Shown in pieces: positions 13,000 to 25,600 of a DNA stretch of 64,000 nucleotides (position 1 is the first letter of the stretch; the number at the start of each line of letters is the position of its first letter). The DNA comes from Anolis sagrei (lineage: Eukaryota; Chordata; Lepidosauria; Squamata; Anolidae). The stretch spans positions 141,499,366 through 141,563,365 of the forward strand of contig NC_090023.1 in NCBI RefSeq assembly GCF_037176765.1. The letters are read 5' to 3'. The translations under genes and the position numbers were made by a program. The notes beneath the pieces were generated by a model. It worked only from the letters and a program-made list of their open reading frames with translations. It was not told where the DNA came from and did no database searches.

Positions 13000-15900
13000 C
13001 AGTAATAATAATATGCTGCAAAAGGCCACCCTACTGGGATCTGCACACATTATAAGCTGATACATCACAGAGTCCTAGACACTTGGGAAGTGCCTGACAT
13101 GTGATCCAATACAACAGCCAGCATAGTGACCTTGTTTGCTGTGTACTAATCTTGTTATATTTCAAATAATAATAATGCTTTATTTATATTCCACCCTATC
13201 TCCTAAGGGGGACTTAGGGTACATTCCAATATACAACAGCAAACATTCAGTGCCTCCATAGAACAAACTTGTACCAACATATTAAAAAGACCTACATATA
13301 AAAACAACATTACAACCTAACATCAATACATTAAACCAAACATAATCAAACAAAATTGCATAATGACATAAAATCTGAACATAAACCATCCACATTGATT
13401 GATATATTTTGTCAGAGGCAGATAAATGAAACTTCAGATACCACAGATATCTTGGGAAGGGGATCTTATAGTATATTTCACAATTTGAAAAGGGAAAAAG
13501 AAAAATACAGTTGGATCTAGGAGAAGTAAGCTTAACTTCCACTGAGACTCAACCAATTAATCATTATTTAATTTTGTTGCATTTATTTCAAAATGGAACT
13601 GAGTTAAACTGTGTTCAACTCATTTTATACCATCATTATATGGTTTATTTAAAGCAGTAATACATCCTGCTTATTCTCAAGTCACAGAAGATACTGTGTA
13701 GTATTTCAACTCCTTTTTGTAATCCTAAATTTATGTGATCCAGGGGGGAGTTAGGAATTTAATGTCTATTCTCTGTACTCATTCCAAAATAAATTACAAG
13801 AACAGAGTAAAAATGTATACTAAATAAATACACTTTCCTTTTTTACTGTAGCAGCTTTGACCCTCCAGAGGCTTTGGATTGCAAGCCACCAAACTAACTG
13901 TTAAAAGCAGACATCGCAATACAGACATGACAATATGTGTTCAATACATACATCAATACATCTGTAAAGCTTGGAGAGACACACAAGTGTCCTTCTGACA
14001 GTAGGATACCACATTCCATGGAGATCAGCAGGTGAAATTGTAGTCTGATGTCTGGGGTTACTGGATTCCCACGTGTCTAAGATACAGAATGGATATATCA
14101 CAGTTCACCTCTTCTCCACATATAAGAGTGACCATAGTATTATACTACATTTATCTTCATGATAACCAATTATATATGCATTCCAACACTATTCTTACAC
14201 CTACTATGATCATTCTGAAAGCCAACATGGTTCGTATGTTGACATACTTGCATTTAAATAGTTGCCACTCTCCTGAGCAGTATTAGGTATCTAAAAATAT
14301 CAATAAGTCAATCCTTACTGAAAATATTTAATATTTGCAACATAATATATATTAAATACTTTGCTTTTTTCTTGAGTGCTCTTCGAATGCTTAAAGCCAT
14401 AGGTAAATATTCTATCATTTGAAAGGTTTTAGATGCATAAATTACACTGTACAAATGAAAACATACACATATAAACATACCAAGTTTAACCACATTGTAG
14501 GTTTTTGGATCATCCACCTGCACAGCATCTGCAGGCAACTTCTTCTCTTCATCTTTTAAGCTCTGAGCAATTTGCTGCCAGAAAAAAACAACCAATTCAT
14601 TCAATTATTACATGTACTATATGTCTTTAAATATCTTTATGTGACAAAGAAGCCAGTAAAAGCTTACATAGTGTCTTCTATGTTTTGGAGTTGGCCCAAT
14701 GAAGTTATTGCTATTTATAGATTTTTTAATTTTTTTCTGTTATTATTATTACTATGTTTAATTATACTCGGCTTTTTTTTAGTTACGAGCTCGGTGGCAA
14801 AACAAATTAAACTCTTAAGTCAATGTATCACTGTATTTGCAAGCCTTCCTAAACAGGGTGGTTTTTCTTTTTATGAAGTACAGATGGAGCATCTTCTGCA
14901 GAGTCCACTGTGAATACTGCACAACATATTTGTGTAAATGTCTAAAACAGCCACTAGTTAATATTAAGAACATTTTTGGAACCCAACACTGAGCTAAAGG
15001 TACCCCATTTGGGGTTGGGACCCACAGTTTAAGAAGCCGTGTATAAACACTGTGCCCTTTCTTAAAAAATTAGCACGCCAAGAATGAGGAAGCTAGGATC
15101 ATATTGAATGTGCCATCTCCAATCTGATCATGACTTTTGGAAGAAGATAGTTGAAAATCAACCAGTTCCAAAAGCATGTGATCATTAATGGCCATAAGAA
15201 AAAGTGGTTTTATTTATCTATTTATTTACTAACTATATTTATACCCCGTCTTTCTCACCCCGCAGGTGAGAAAGCTTACAAAGTGGCAACAAGTCATATG
15301 AACAAATGCGTAAAAACAATAAGCATAAAATTTAAACCATAAAAGTTGAAAAAGACATCTATGCATTAAAACCAATTATTAAAACCACACAAATCCAAAA
15401 ACAAAGTCCAGAAGCTATTCCAATCATGATTGCAATTATTTCATATCCACTTATTTCACTGATAGGCTTGGTCCCACAGCCAAGTTTTTAATTTCTTTCT
15501 AAAGGTCAGGAGGGAGGGAGCCGATCTGATTTCAATGCGAAGGGAATTCCATAGCCAAGGGGTCACCACTGTGAAGGCCATGTCTCTCGCCCCCACCAAT
15601 CACATCTGTGAAAGAGGTGGAACCGAGAGCAGGGCCTCCCCAGAAGATCTTAACCTCCAAGGTGGTTCATAGAGGGAGATACGTGTGGACACTGGGCCTT
15701 CTTAACTGAAAGTAACATCTTTCCCTGAGGTTAAAGGGATGCTTACATCTTTAAATCCAAAAAGGAAACCAGCATAGGCACAGCTTAGCTAAGAATAATT
15801 CTTTAAATATATATATATACTCTAAGTTCTTGTGGGTTTTTTCGGGCTATATGGCCATGTTCTAGAGGCATTTCTCCTGACGTTTCGCCTGCATCTATGG

Positions 15901-18900
15901 CAAGCATCCTCAGAGGTGAGGTCTGCTGGAAATGGGAAAAAAGGGGTTTATATATCTGTGGAATGACCAGGGTGAGACAAAGGGCTTTTGTAAGTTGGGC
16001 TGGGTGTGAGTCTTTCCACTGACCACCTTGATTAGCATACAATGGGCTGACAGTGCCTGGAGCAAACTCTTCTTGAAAGGTGATTAGATGTCCCTGCCTG
16101 TTTTTCTCCCTGCTGTTTTGCTGTTGCAATTTTAGAATTTTTTAATACTGGTAGCCAGATTTTGTTCATTTTCATGGTTTCTTCCTTTCTGTTGAAATTG
16201 TCCACATGTTTGTGGATTTCAATGGCTTCTCTGTGTAGTCTGACATGGTGGTTGTGAGAGTGGTCGAGCATTTTGGTGTTCTCAAATAAAATGCTGTGTC
16301 CAGGTTGGTTCATCAGGTGCTCTGCTATGGCTGATTATTTGAGAACACCAAAATGCTCGACCACTCTCACAACCACCAGGTCAGACTACACAGAGAAGCC
16401 ATTGAAATCCACAAACATGGACATCTAATCATCTTTCAAGAAGAGTTTGCTCCAGGCACTGTCAGCCCATTGTATGCTAATCAATGGGCCCGAAAAAACC
16501 CACAAGAACTGAGTGATTCCAGCCATGAAAGCCTTCGACAATATATACTCTAACTTCAACTACTTTAGAATAATGTCAAATAGAAATTGTTATAAACAAT
16601 AAACCAATCTTTAATTACAACAGCCACCGAGCTATCTGTTCCATTGCCAAATCTAGTTTAAAATCCTGGTCTTCAGCTGGTTACATTACATTTCCTTTTG
16701 CTTAAATGGAACTGGACTAGTTACACAGGGGTGTCTGTTCATTCAAAATCAAACAAATGGCAAAACTCTTACCTCCATCATTTCCAACTTAGCAGGATAC
16801 GCAAGATCACCTGGGGCAGGTTTGTAACCAGCAATGTCAGTCTGAATATAGATGTGTGTCCTGTACACTAGGCGTTCTTGGACATCCTCCAGCATCTGCC
16901 TAACTCCAGCAGCAAAAGCAGCCAACTGTTCCACTATTAAAAAGATGCCATCTTAAAATTAGGGTTCAATCTGAGGCAATCAATTACATATATACGATTG
17001 CGATGATGGGCAGAGCTACCGCCAAAAAGAATCCTTTAGAACTCTAGAAGGTTCCAAAAGGCACTGTGGTATGTATTCAAAAAATCATTGTTTTGGACAC
17101 CAGAGAGACTTTACAAGATGCATAAAGGCATATGTAATAAATGCTGAAAATATGTGCACAACGTTGTGACATTTTATTGTCTTGTGGAAAGGATTAGAAA
17201 GGCTGGGCTCAAATACATTAGATGCTGGAAGAAATTGTTCAATTCATAATGAGACCAGAGTGTTATCTTTTGAGAATGCAGAACGACCATTTGAAAAGCA
17301 AACCTGGAAGATTATTACAATATATATAATAACTGCAACAATAATCATTTACACTCAAAAATGGAAGGAATTATTTATCCCAATGCAAAAAGAAGGGCTG
17401 ATGAACAGCTGAGATGGATAAATTGACTATTCTGATAAAGGAGAAATTTTTGACCAACTTTAAGAAAGATTGGGACTTGTTTGTTATCTTTTCCCAACAA
17501 CGCGGAGGTTTGTAAACTGTAAGATTTATGAATTAGTAGGGCCTATCAAAAGTAGAAGTGAGATTATATAATGTCATTTATTATATAATCACAAAGAAAA
17601 ACCATGAGTGTAAAGTTCTTAGATTTCTTTCTGTTTGTTAGTTTTGTTTTGCGTGTGCGCGTATTTTGTCTTCGAGTTGATGCTGTAATTTTTAATAAGT
17701 ATTCTTGGTAGTTCTGTAGTAATAAGTAGAATGTAGAGAAGTTTAAGTATTATACATCCCCAAAATTTGTTTCTTTTTATTCTTTCTTGAATAAAATTTA
17801 CAGTATGTACTACACTTGATCTTAGCCAAAAGGCCGAGAAGCGATGTATAAAGTATGTATAAAAAAGAACTTGGCAATTTCAAAATTAGAATAAATAAAA
17901 ATAACAATATTCATATTTTTAAATAATGTTTTAAAAATCCTTCCTATGACTATATTCTGTTACATATGTCTATGTTGAAAAAGGAACTGATATTAAATTC
18001 TAAACATAATCAGAATTTAGTCGAAATAGTCGGAAGTGGAAAATATACAGTAAATAAATAAATAAATAAATAACAAAACCCATCTCTTCCAGCAGGCTTA
18101 CCTGGTCAATTTCAAGTTGTGAATTTTAATCTGCATTTTATCAGTGGATTTTAACTGGTTTTTTAACTCTGTGTATCTTGTTGTGTGTGTTTTACTAGTG
18201 TTTTATGTCTTATTTTAATAATGTTGTATCCCACCTCGAGCCGCAGGGAAAGACGAGTAATAAACTTAAGATTATGATTATTATTATTATCAATTACATT
18301 TTACAGAATATTTTTTAATATTGGTCAATGTTTTTTTTAATACACTTACCATTGTTTTGCACATGGTCTTCAAGCATTTCATTTTTGAGAATCCCACAGA
18401 GCTCAGACAGTGTTTCTAAATGAATTACATGGATAATCAATGGTCTGAAGACATCATATAATGACAGGCATAATTTTTCCAATAGTTCGCTGTAATAAAA
18501 GCAAAAGTTCACTGTAAGAAAAACTTATTATTTGCAAATGAAATGGGTATGTTTTATGGATTTAGTCTGAAGTATTTTTAATACTAATGATGTTTAATAC
18601 TGTTTTAATATTTTGTATTTGTATATTTTAAATTGTATTCATAATATTTTAATTGTTAGATATTTTGAGTCTCCTTATGGAGAAAAAGCAGGATATAAAT
18701 AAACATAATAGCCGCACCGAGTCCCTCAATAAGGGAGAGAGTGCAGGATATAAAACAAAGTAAATAAATAAATAAGTAGTAGTAGTGTCAGGAGTGGTGC
18801 CATGACAGCGGGTGAAGTTGAGATCTGTGTTTCCCTTAGAGTCTCCTAGGGTACACTAAGCTCTTGCCTTTCTCTACTCAACTCACAAAAGGAAATAGTT

Positions 18901-21900
18901 CCTTTTCTGAAAAGAGTTACTACTGAACTTTAGCATTACCAAGAAGGTTACCCGCTAAGCTGCAGAACTTGCTGACTGGAAGTTTAGTGGTTCAACTCCG
19001 CAGAACAGGGTGAGCTCCTGTTGTTAGCCCCAGCTTCTGCCAAACTAACCATTCGGAAAATACAAATGTGAGTAGATCAATAGGTACCGCTTCGGCGGAA
19101 AGGTAGCAGCGCTCCATGCAATCATGGCAGCCTCATGAACTAGGAGGCGTCTATGGACAACACTAGCTCTTTGGCTTAGAAATGGAGGTGAGCACCACCA
19201 CCACCATCACCCCGAGTCTGACTCGGTTAGACTTAATGACAAGGGGAAATCTTTACCTTTACCTTAGATAGGAAAATGGCAGCAGCCAGAGACAGTACTA
19301 CTGCTTTTGCCTCAATACATAATGGATCTGAGAAGCCTCGGAGTCCCAAACCTTTATCTTTGAAAAATCCACAGGCCTCAAAACCTACCTACAACTTACA
19401 TACAAGTACACATGGTAATTATGTCCTCCCCCAATCTGATAATCTGTATATGGCCAGTTACAAGCAATAAAAGATGACACGTGCCACCTACTCGAGTTTT
19501 GATGTTGGTTTTGTGAAGAACTCATCATAAAGTTGATGCTCATCTTGGCACACATGAACCATAAAGGCACAGCCACTTCGTACCTGAAATTTATAAAGAA
19601 ATATATTGTCAGTAAGTAAGTGGTTGTTACTTGAAAAAACTGTAACATTGCTACAAGACTGTGGATACAAATTTAACCTAATAATGTGTATTCTAAAAAA
19701 CATTTGTTCAAATGTAACTGTAGTACAGCCCCCTTATCCATCCACAGATTCACTTACTCACTGTTCAGACCATTGCCTCAAAAAGGCTCTAGATCCTGCT
19801 ATTCTATGGTATGTTTCCAGCCCAAGGTAAAGGTAAAGGTTTCCCTTTGACATTAAGTCTAGTCAAGTCTGACTCTGGAGGGTGGTGCTCATCTCCATTT
19901 CCAAGCCAAAGAGCTGGTGTTGTCGATAAGACGCCTCCAAGGTCATGTGGCTGGCATGACTACGCCTTCCCACTGAAGCAGTACCCACTGATCTACTTAC
20001 ATTTGCATGTTTTTGAACTGCTAGCTTGGCAGAAGCTGGGGCTAACAGTGGGAGCTCACCTGGCTCCCCGGATTCAAACCGCTAACCTTTTGGTCAGCAA
20101 GTTCCCAGCTCAACAGTTTAACCTGCTGTGTCACCAGGGGGCCCTGGCTATACTTCCAGCTTAAGTACAGCTAAATCTAGAGCTCCCTCTTATCTGTGGT
20201 TTCAGGTGGAACCTTGTAACATATCCGCAGTAGATAGGGGGTTTTGTACCATACACAAGTTGGATAAGGAAAATTTTGGAAAGCTTCAAAAAAAAAGTCT
20301 ATCTGATGATGATGCAAAAATTCCAAGAAGACATTTTTGCTCCCAGTAAATTAAGAGAAAAAAAATTGAACAGGACATACTAACAGCTAAAGCAAAACAA
20401 AATAACTCCAAATCACTATTAATGATCCAGCTAAGATAGCTCTTCCAAAGGATCAAAAAAAGCATCCACAGTTTGAAATGAAAACCTAAGACAACAATAG
20501 CAAAGATCACCTTACCAAAGCACAATGATCTCTGTTGTTGCGATTGGTTAATTCTGTTACAGTACTAGTAATACTAGGACCCAGTAAATGTTCCCTCTGG
20601 TCAAGATAACATTGATGGATTTCATTTAACAGCTGCTGGTACCTAGATGAAGAAAAGAATGAGAAGTAATCAGATTCATAATTGAATTGAATGCCTGGGT
20701 CTGGTATCCACAAAGATGGATAACTGTTTAAAGGATATTTCATATATCAGTGTGCATTTCAGGGGGGGGGGGGGAGCATTTAAATTACTATCTTGTCATT
20801 TTCCTGTAAATGGAGGACCAGAGCTTTTTGTACCTTTATCACAGAAATTGATAATTTTGCAGGCCCAAAAGCAATTTGCAACAGGACTTTAATTATAGCA
20901 CATCACTGAAAGATGCTTTTCTAACTGGTCAAGGTACGGAAAGAATGAGAGGTATGGTCATTCTGGGATGACTAGAGGAGCAATCTAAAGAGACATGGGT
21001 TATTCCCTTTTGCCAGAAGATGGAAGCAGGAGTCCAAAGTTCATTTCCGTTTCACACACTGACTCCTTTATTCCTTGCCATAGTTGTTACATAGCCTTCA
21101 CAGTAGCTTCATAAGTCAATCTTGTAAAATAAGCTTAATATGTAATCAAAAAAGTAATAAGAATGTAAATCTTTGGCCTCATCTACAAAGTCATATTATG
21201 CTTGAAACTGCATTATATGGCCCGTGTAGACTCCTTCCTCAATCACCTGACATGAGGGAATAATACATGTGTGTCAATGGAGCCTCTAGCCATCCAGATA
21301 GTATCACCTTCTCTAGTTATGTCTCTTCACAAAAAGAAAAAGAAACATTACCACCGCAAAAAAGCAAAATGAAAGAAAACACCATCTTAGATTAGGCCTG
21401 GCTGAAGACCAATGGACTAATATCTCTAGTATTTTAAATACAAAACCCAATCCTTTTAACTAGAATTTCTGGATACTCACTCTGGCATTTTCTCAGATCG
21501 CTGTTCTATTTGCTCAATAAGTGTCTAAGGAAAAGGAGAAAAGAGTTTTAAAAGTGCTCCCATATTTGCATATTAATGCAACTCAAATCTTACATTCATT
21601 GAAGAAGACAATATATTTTTGCTCTTAGCTCTAGTAACGGTATTATTCCCAGATGATCCCTTTAGCAGCAATCACAGAGGAAGCCCATAGATTCAACACC
21701 TTCTGCCAGAAGTGGAAACTCCAAAGGTAAAACACCTTCTATCCAGCTATGGTTGCTATTTACTTTCCTTTGCTGGGCTCCTCATTGAACTGTGGAGGAA
21801 TGATCCACCATTTCTGCTTCCCAGCATCATTGGTCCATCACCAGCTGACTCCACAAACTCTGCCAGCTTGTCCTACATTCTCCATCTATGAAGTGAGGGA

Positions 21901-22582
21901 GGGCTGATACAATCCAGTGCAGTAGGGTCTGGGAAAAGCAGGGTCATCCCTCTAGGGGAACCTCTTCAGGGCACCCCCACACAGGTATGGACTTCTCTTC
22001 AAATTGATGTGCAGACAGATTGCCTCAATTTTGCTAGTGGCTATAGTAAATAATAGACTACTTGTAGGTAATGAAAGTGCATTCCAACAAAGGGAGGGAA
22101 GACATGGTCCTTAGGGAGCAGCCATTCCAGTTATACAAGGTAGAGGCAGATATTGAAATAGGAGGTGGTTGCAGTATCCTGCAGCCACAAGTTAACAGGG
22201 TGCTACCCCAAATAATCTGAATAGCCATGGTAATGTTGCTCTTTAATGCCAAATTGGCAAATGGTAAAACAGCTGCCATTTAGGAACTGATCCTGGATGA
22301 GGATGCTGACCTGACATGTATTCATTTCTCTTCCCACATGAACAACTCTCAGACAGTCCTTGTAAACATGAGTTACAAGAGGCCATGTTTACTTCTCCAA
22401 TGCCTTCATTTTGTACCAGAATGAATTAGAAAAACAAAGCCAAAAATTAAAACTGCTTACAGGAGTAGTTAAGTGGGCAACACTGGATTAGGTCCCCAAG
22501 CTGGAGATTCCCATCCCCTTAATCAAATTCTGTATGTTAAAATGAAATTCAGAGAGGCTGTCAAAGTTAGATGCTGTATTCA

Positions 22583-22624
<42 letters not shown>

Positions 22625-25600
22625 CTGCCACCATCTCCTCGGAGGGACTCGGGGCGGCTAACACGAGGCCAAGTCCAAACAAATTACAATAGAGCTAAAG
22701 TACATATAAAACAAACAATAACATCAAATAAAATACTTAATAACATAGTAATGAAATGAAAATAGCAAACCATAATAAAAAAAAAGGTAAGAGAATTAGA
22801 CAAATTGAGCTAGGCCAAATGTAATGGATAAAAATTGGTAAAACCCATGGGCGAGATATATAAAAAGTGCTATGACTTGTGAGAGGCACGGACGGCATAA
22901 CAGTAGAGTTAATCTTCAATTGAGGGATAAGATGAAGAGCATCAGAGAGACAAATTGGACTTGGGACAGGACGTGGCATGGAAACTGGTTGCTCAGTCTC
23001 CAAAAGCAAACTGGAAAAGCCAGGTTTTTTAACTTTTTCTAAAGACTGCCAGGGTGGGTGCCTGCCTAATCTCCCTGGGGAGAGAGTTCCAGAGCTGGGG
23101 GGAGGGGGGGCAAGCACAGAGAAGGCCTCTCCCTCGTCCCCATGAGCCGCGGCTGCGACGGAGGCAGGAGCGAGAGGAGGCCTCCCCCAAAGATCAAAGA
23201 GATCGTGCAGGTTCGTAGGAGGAAATGCGATCATGAAGGTAGGCAGGTCCCAAACCATTCAGGGGTTTGTAGAGATTATAACCTGCACCTTGAATTGGGA
23301 CCAGAAAATGGACGGTAGCCAGTGGAACTCCTTAAAGAGGGGGGTGACCGTTTCCTGTAATTCGCTCCAGTTAAGAGTCAAAGAGGATTTGGTACTCCTT
23401 TCGAGTAAGAAATTTTTTTATGTCTGATGACTACTGAACACACTTGGGGCAATGGAAATACATGCAACTGCAGCAGAAAGTGTTTTTTTTTTTTCAGTCC
23501 TGTGAATATAGTCAAGAGCTTCCCTGAAATAAAAAGAAACTGCTCTACCATGCAAAATTTCATGTAATTCAGTTTACTGGTATTGTGAATGTGTATCTCT
23601 CATGATACAAAAGATGCCTTTCTCCATGGAATATGTTTATACAACAGTCTTTTTGTGAAAGGGGATCATTGTGCTTGTCAAGAATTTTGAAAGAGATTTG
23701 TTTCTTTTAACTACTTTTCCAGTCATACTTACTCTGACTTTGGGCGCAGCAGCTCTGAACTTTACATAAAATAACGTGAAGGCATTATCTGAATTTGGTG
23801 GAACAGAAGGATCCTAGAAGAAAGAGACAAATATAGTATTTCTCTAAAATTGGTCATGATATGGACTAAATATAAAAGTTAAGCTAGTATTTAGCAATAC
23901 CGGAAATTTAAAAAACATGTTGATTGAGTGCAATATCTGCTAGGATGCTATATCCACTAAGACACATCACTTGTGGTTATGTATTGATTTTAAATACCAT
24001 ATATTGGTTTATATTTAGCAACAGCTCAAATTCAATCAGGAAGTATAGTAATAGCTTGATAGTTGTCTGCTTGAGGAGTAAAAACTGTGTTCTTAAAGGG
24101 GTTTTTCTATTTTTTTATTATTTTACCATTTTACTTGATTTTATTCTATTTTAAACATGAGATAGAGGTTAGTTGTTGGTGTTGGTGAGGATTTGGAGAA
24201 ATGATGGGGTCTTTATTTTTGAGTTTATATTTTGTTTTGTTATACTCTTAATAGATTGTGAAAAAATCCAATAAATAAAATTATTATTAATAAAAAAGAT
24301 TCAGGAATCATAACGCACAATCACCAAAAGTTAGAACAACTTGTTAAAAAATTAAATGTTGAGGGATGCGGCCTTTCTAAGATATCTGATAGTGGGAAAA
24401 TGGATAATTCTTTAGGACTCAAGTCCTAAGTAATTTTCCACTCGATCATTCTGTAAATTTTCTGGGTATTGTAATTTCCTTAATTTTTATCTGAGGTTCA
24501 GTTTTTGTGAGGCTTATTAAAGGCACCGATCAAAGTCAGTACTTGGTTAATGTTTGGGTGGGAGACCAAGGGTCAAACAAAATGGTCTCGGGAGCCAAAT
24601 GGAAATAGAGCAATGGATTCAATTAGTAGGAAAAGAGTTTCCACCTAAACATGAGGAAGAACTTCCTGATGCTAAGAGTTGTTTAGCAATGCAATAGGTT
24701 TCCTTCTCTGGAGGTTTTTAAGTAGAATATTATTTACTAACTGACTCAAAATTAGCAAAAAAATACACACTAACTGTTTAATATGCATTGAAATATTCTT
24801 CAATAATCAAGAAAACACATTATTCATAAAACAGTCAAAGGTTTCTAGATTCAATACAAGTTTACCATCCTGAATCTTCCTACTTACCCTTTTAATTAGC
24901 TGGCTTGTCAAGTTCTGCAGTGTATGCACTGTGTATGTTTTCATGAGATGCATGGCTTTAGAAAGGCATTGTCTAAACTTTGCCAAATATACAGGATAGT
25001 CTTTAAAGTCTGGCTGAAAGAGAGAGAGAAACTGTTTTAAATCACAGCTAAGAAGAAAAGCCAAACAACATAACAAATGTTTATGTTTCAAAAGTGTACT
25101 GTTCTGAAGCTAAAGTCATCAAGATATTTCGCTCCAGTATCAAACGCAGATGTTTGAAGAAAAGTGAAACTCTTAAATCAAGAGTTCATATGCATCAAAA
25201 GGAGTAGAAAAGAATTGGAGAATTCTATTCTGAAATGCACATATCACACAATTTGAAGTAATGTTTAAATATATACATTTTTGCCATTTTGATTGTCTTG
25301 TGTACAAAGGAAATCTTCTGCAAACCTTTAATGCATCATAATGTCTTATCACACATTTTCAAAACGATATTTTATGAAGCAGAATCCTAGCAGAAAGTAA
25401 AAATTATTCAATACTATCAGCTAAGTGGAGACCACATACCTAACAATTCAACTTTTCCACTTCCCTTACATGGGAATCCTATACAATCAGTTTACAGCGT
25501 ACTCTTAGCAGAGAAGCATGCAGATGCATATAGTTCTTACTGACTGTATTTTATTATTAGAGTGGAGTTTCAAAAGAATTAAATCTGGAGACTAACAACA

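Noticed and set aside
17808-17845. Functional U2 snRNA gene
   Set aside because: Only 38 of about 190 nt are present, and no promoter elements or Sm site follow.
22571-22661. Open frames with long runs of N, I or Y
   Set aside because: They are readings of the AAT microsatellite, not proteins.
22737-23258. 173-codon minus-strand open frame
   Set aside because: It lies within the GC-rich body of an interspersed repeat with related copies at 11 and 15.5 kb. It has no recognisable domain and its frame is not kept in those copies.
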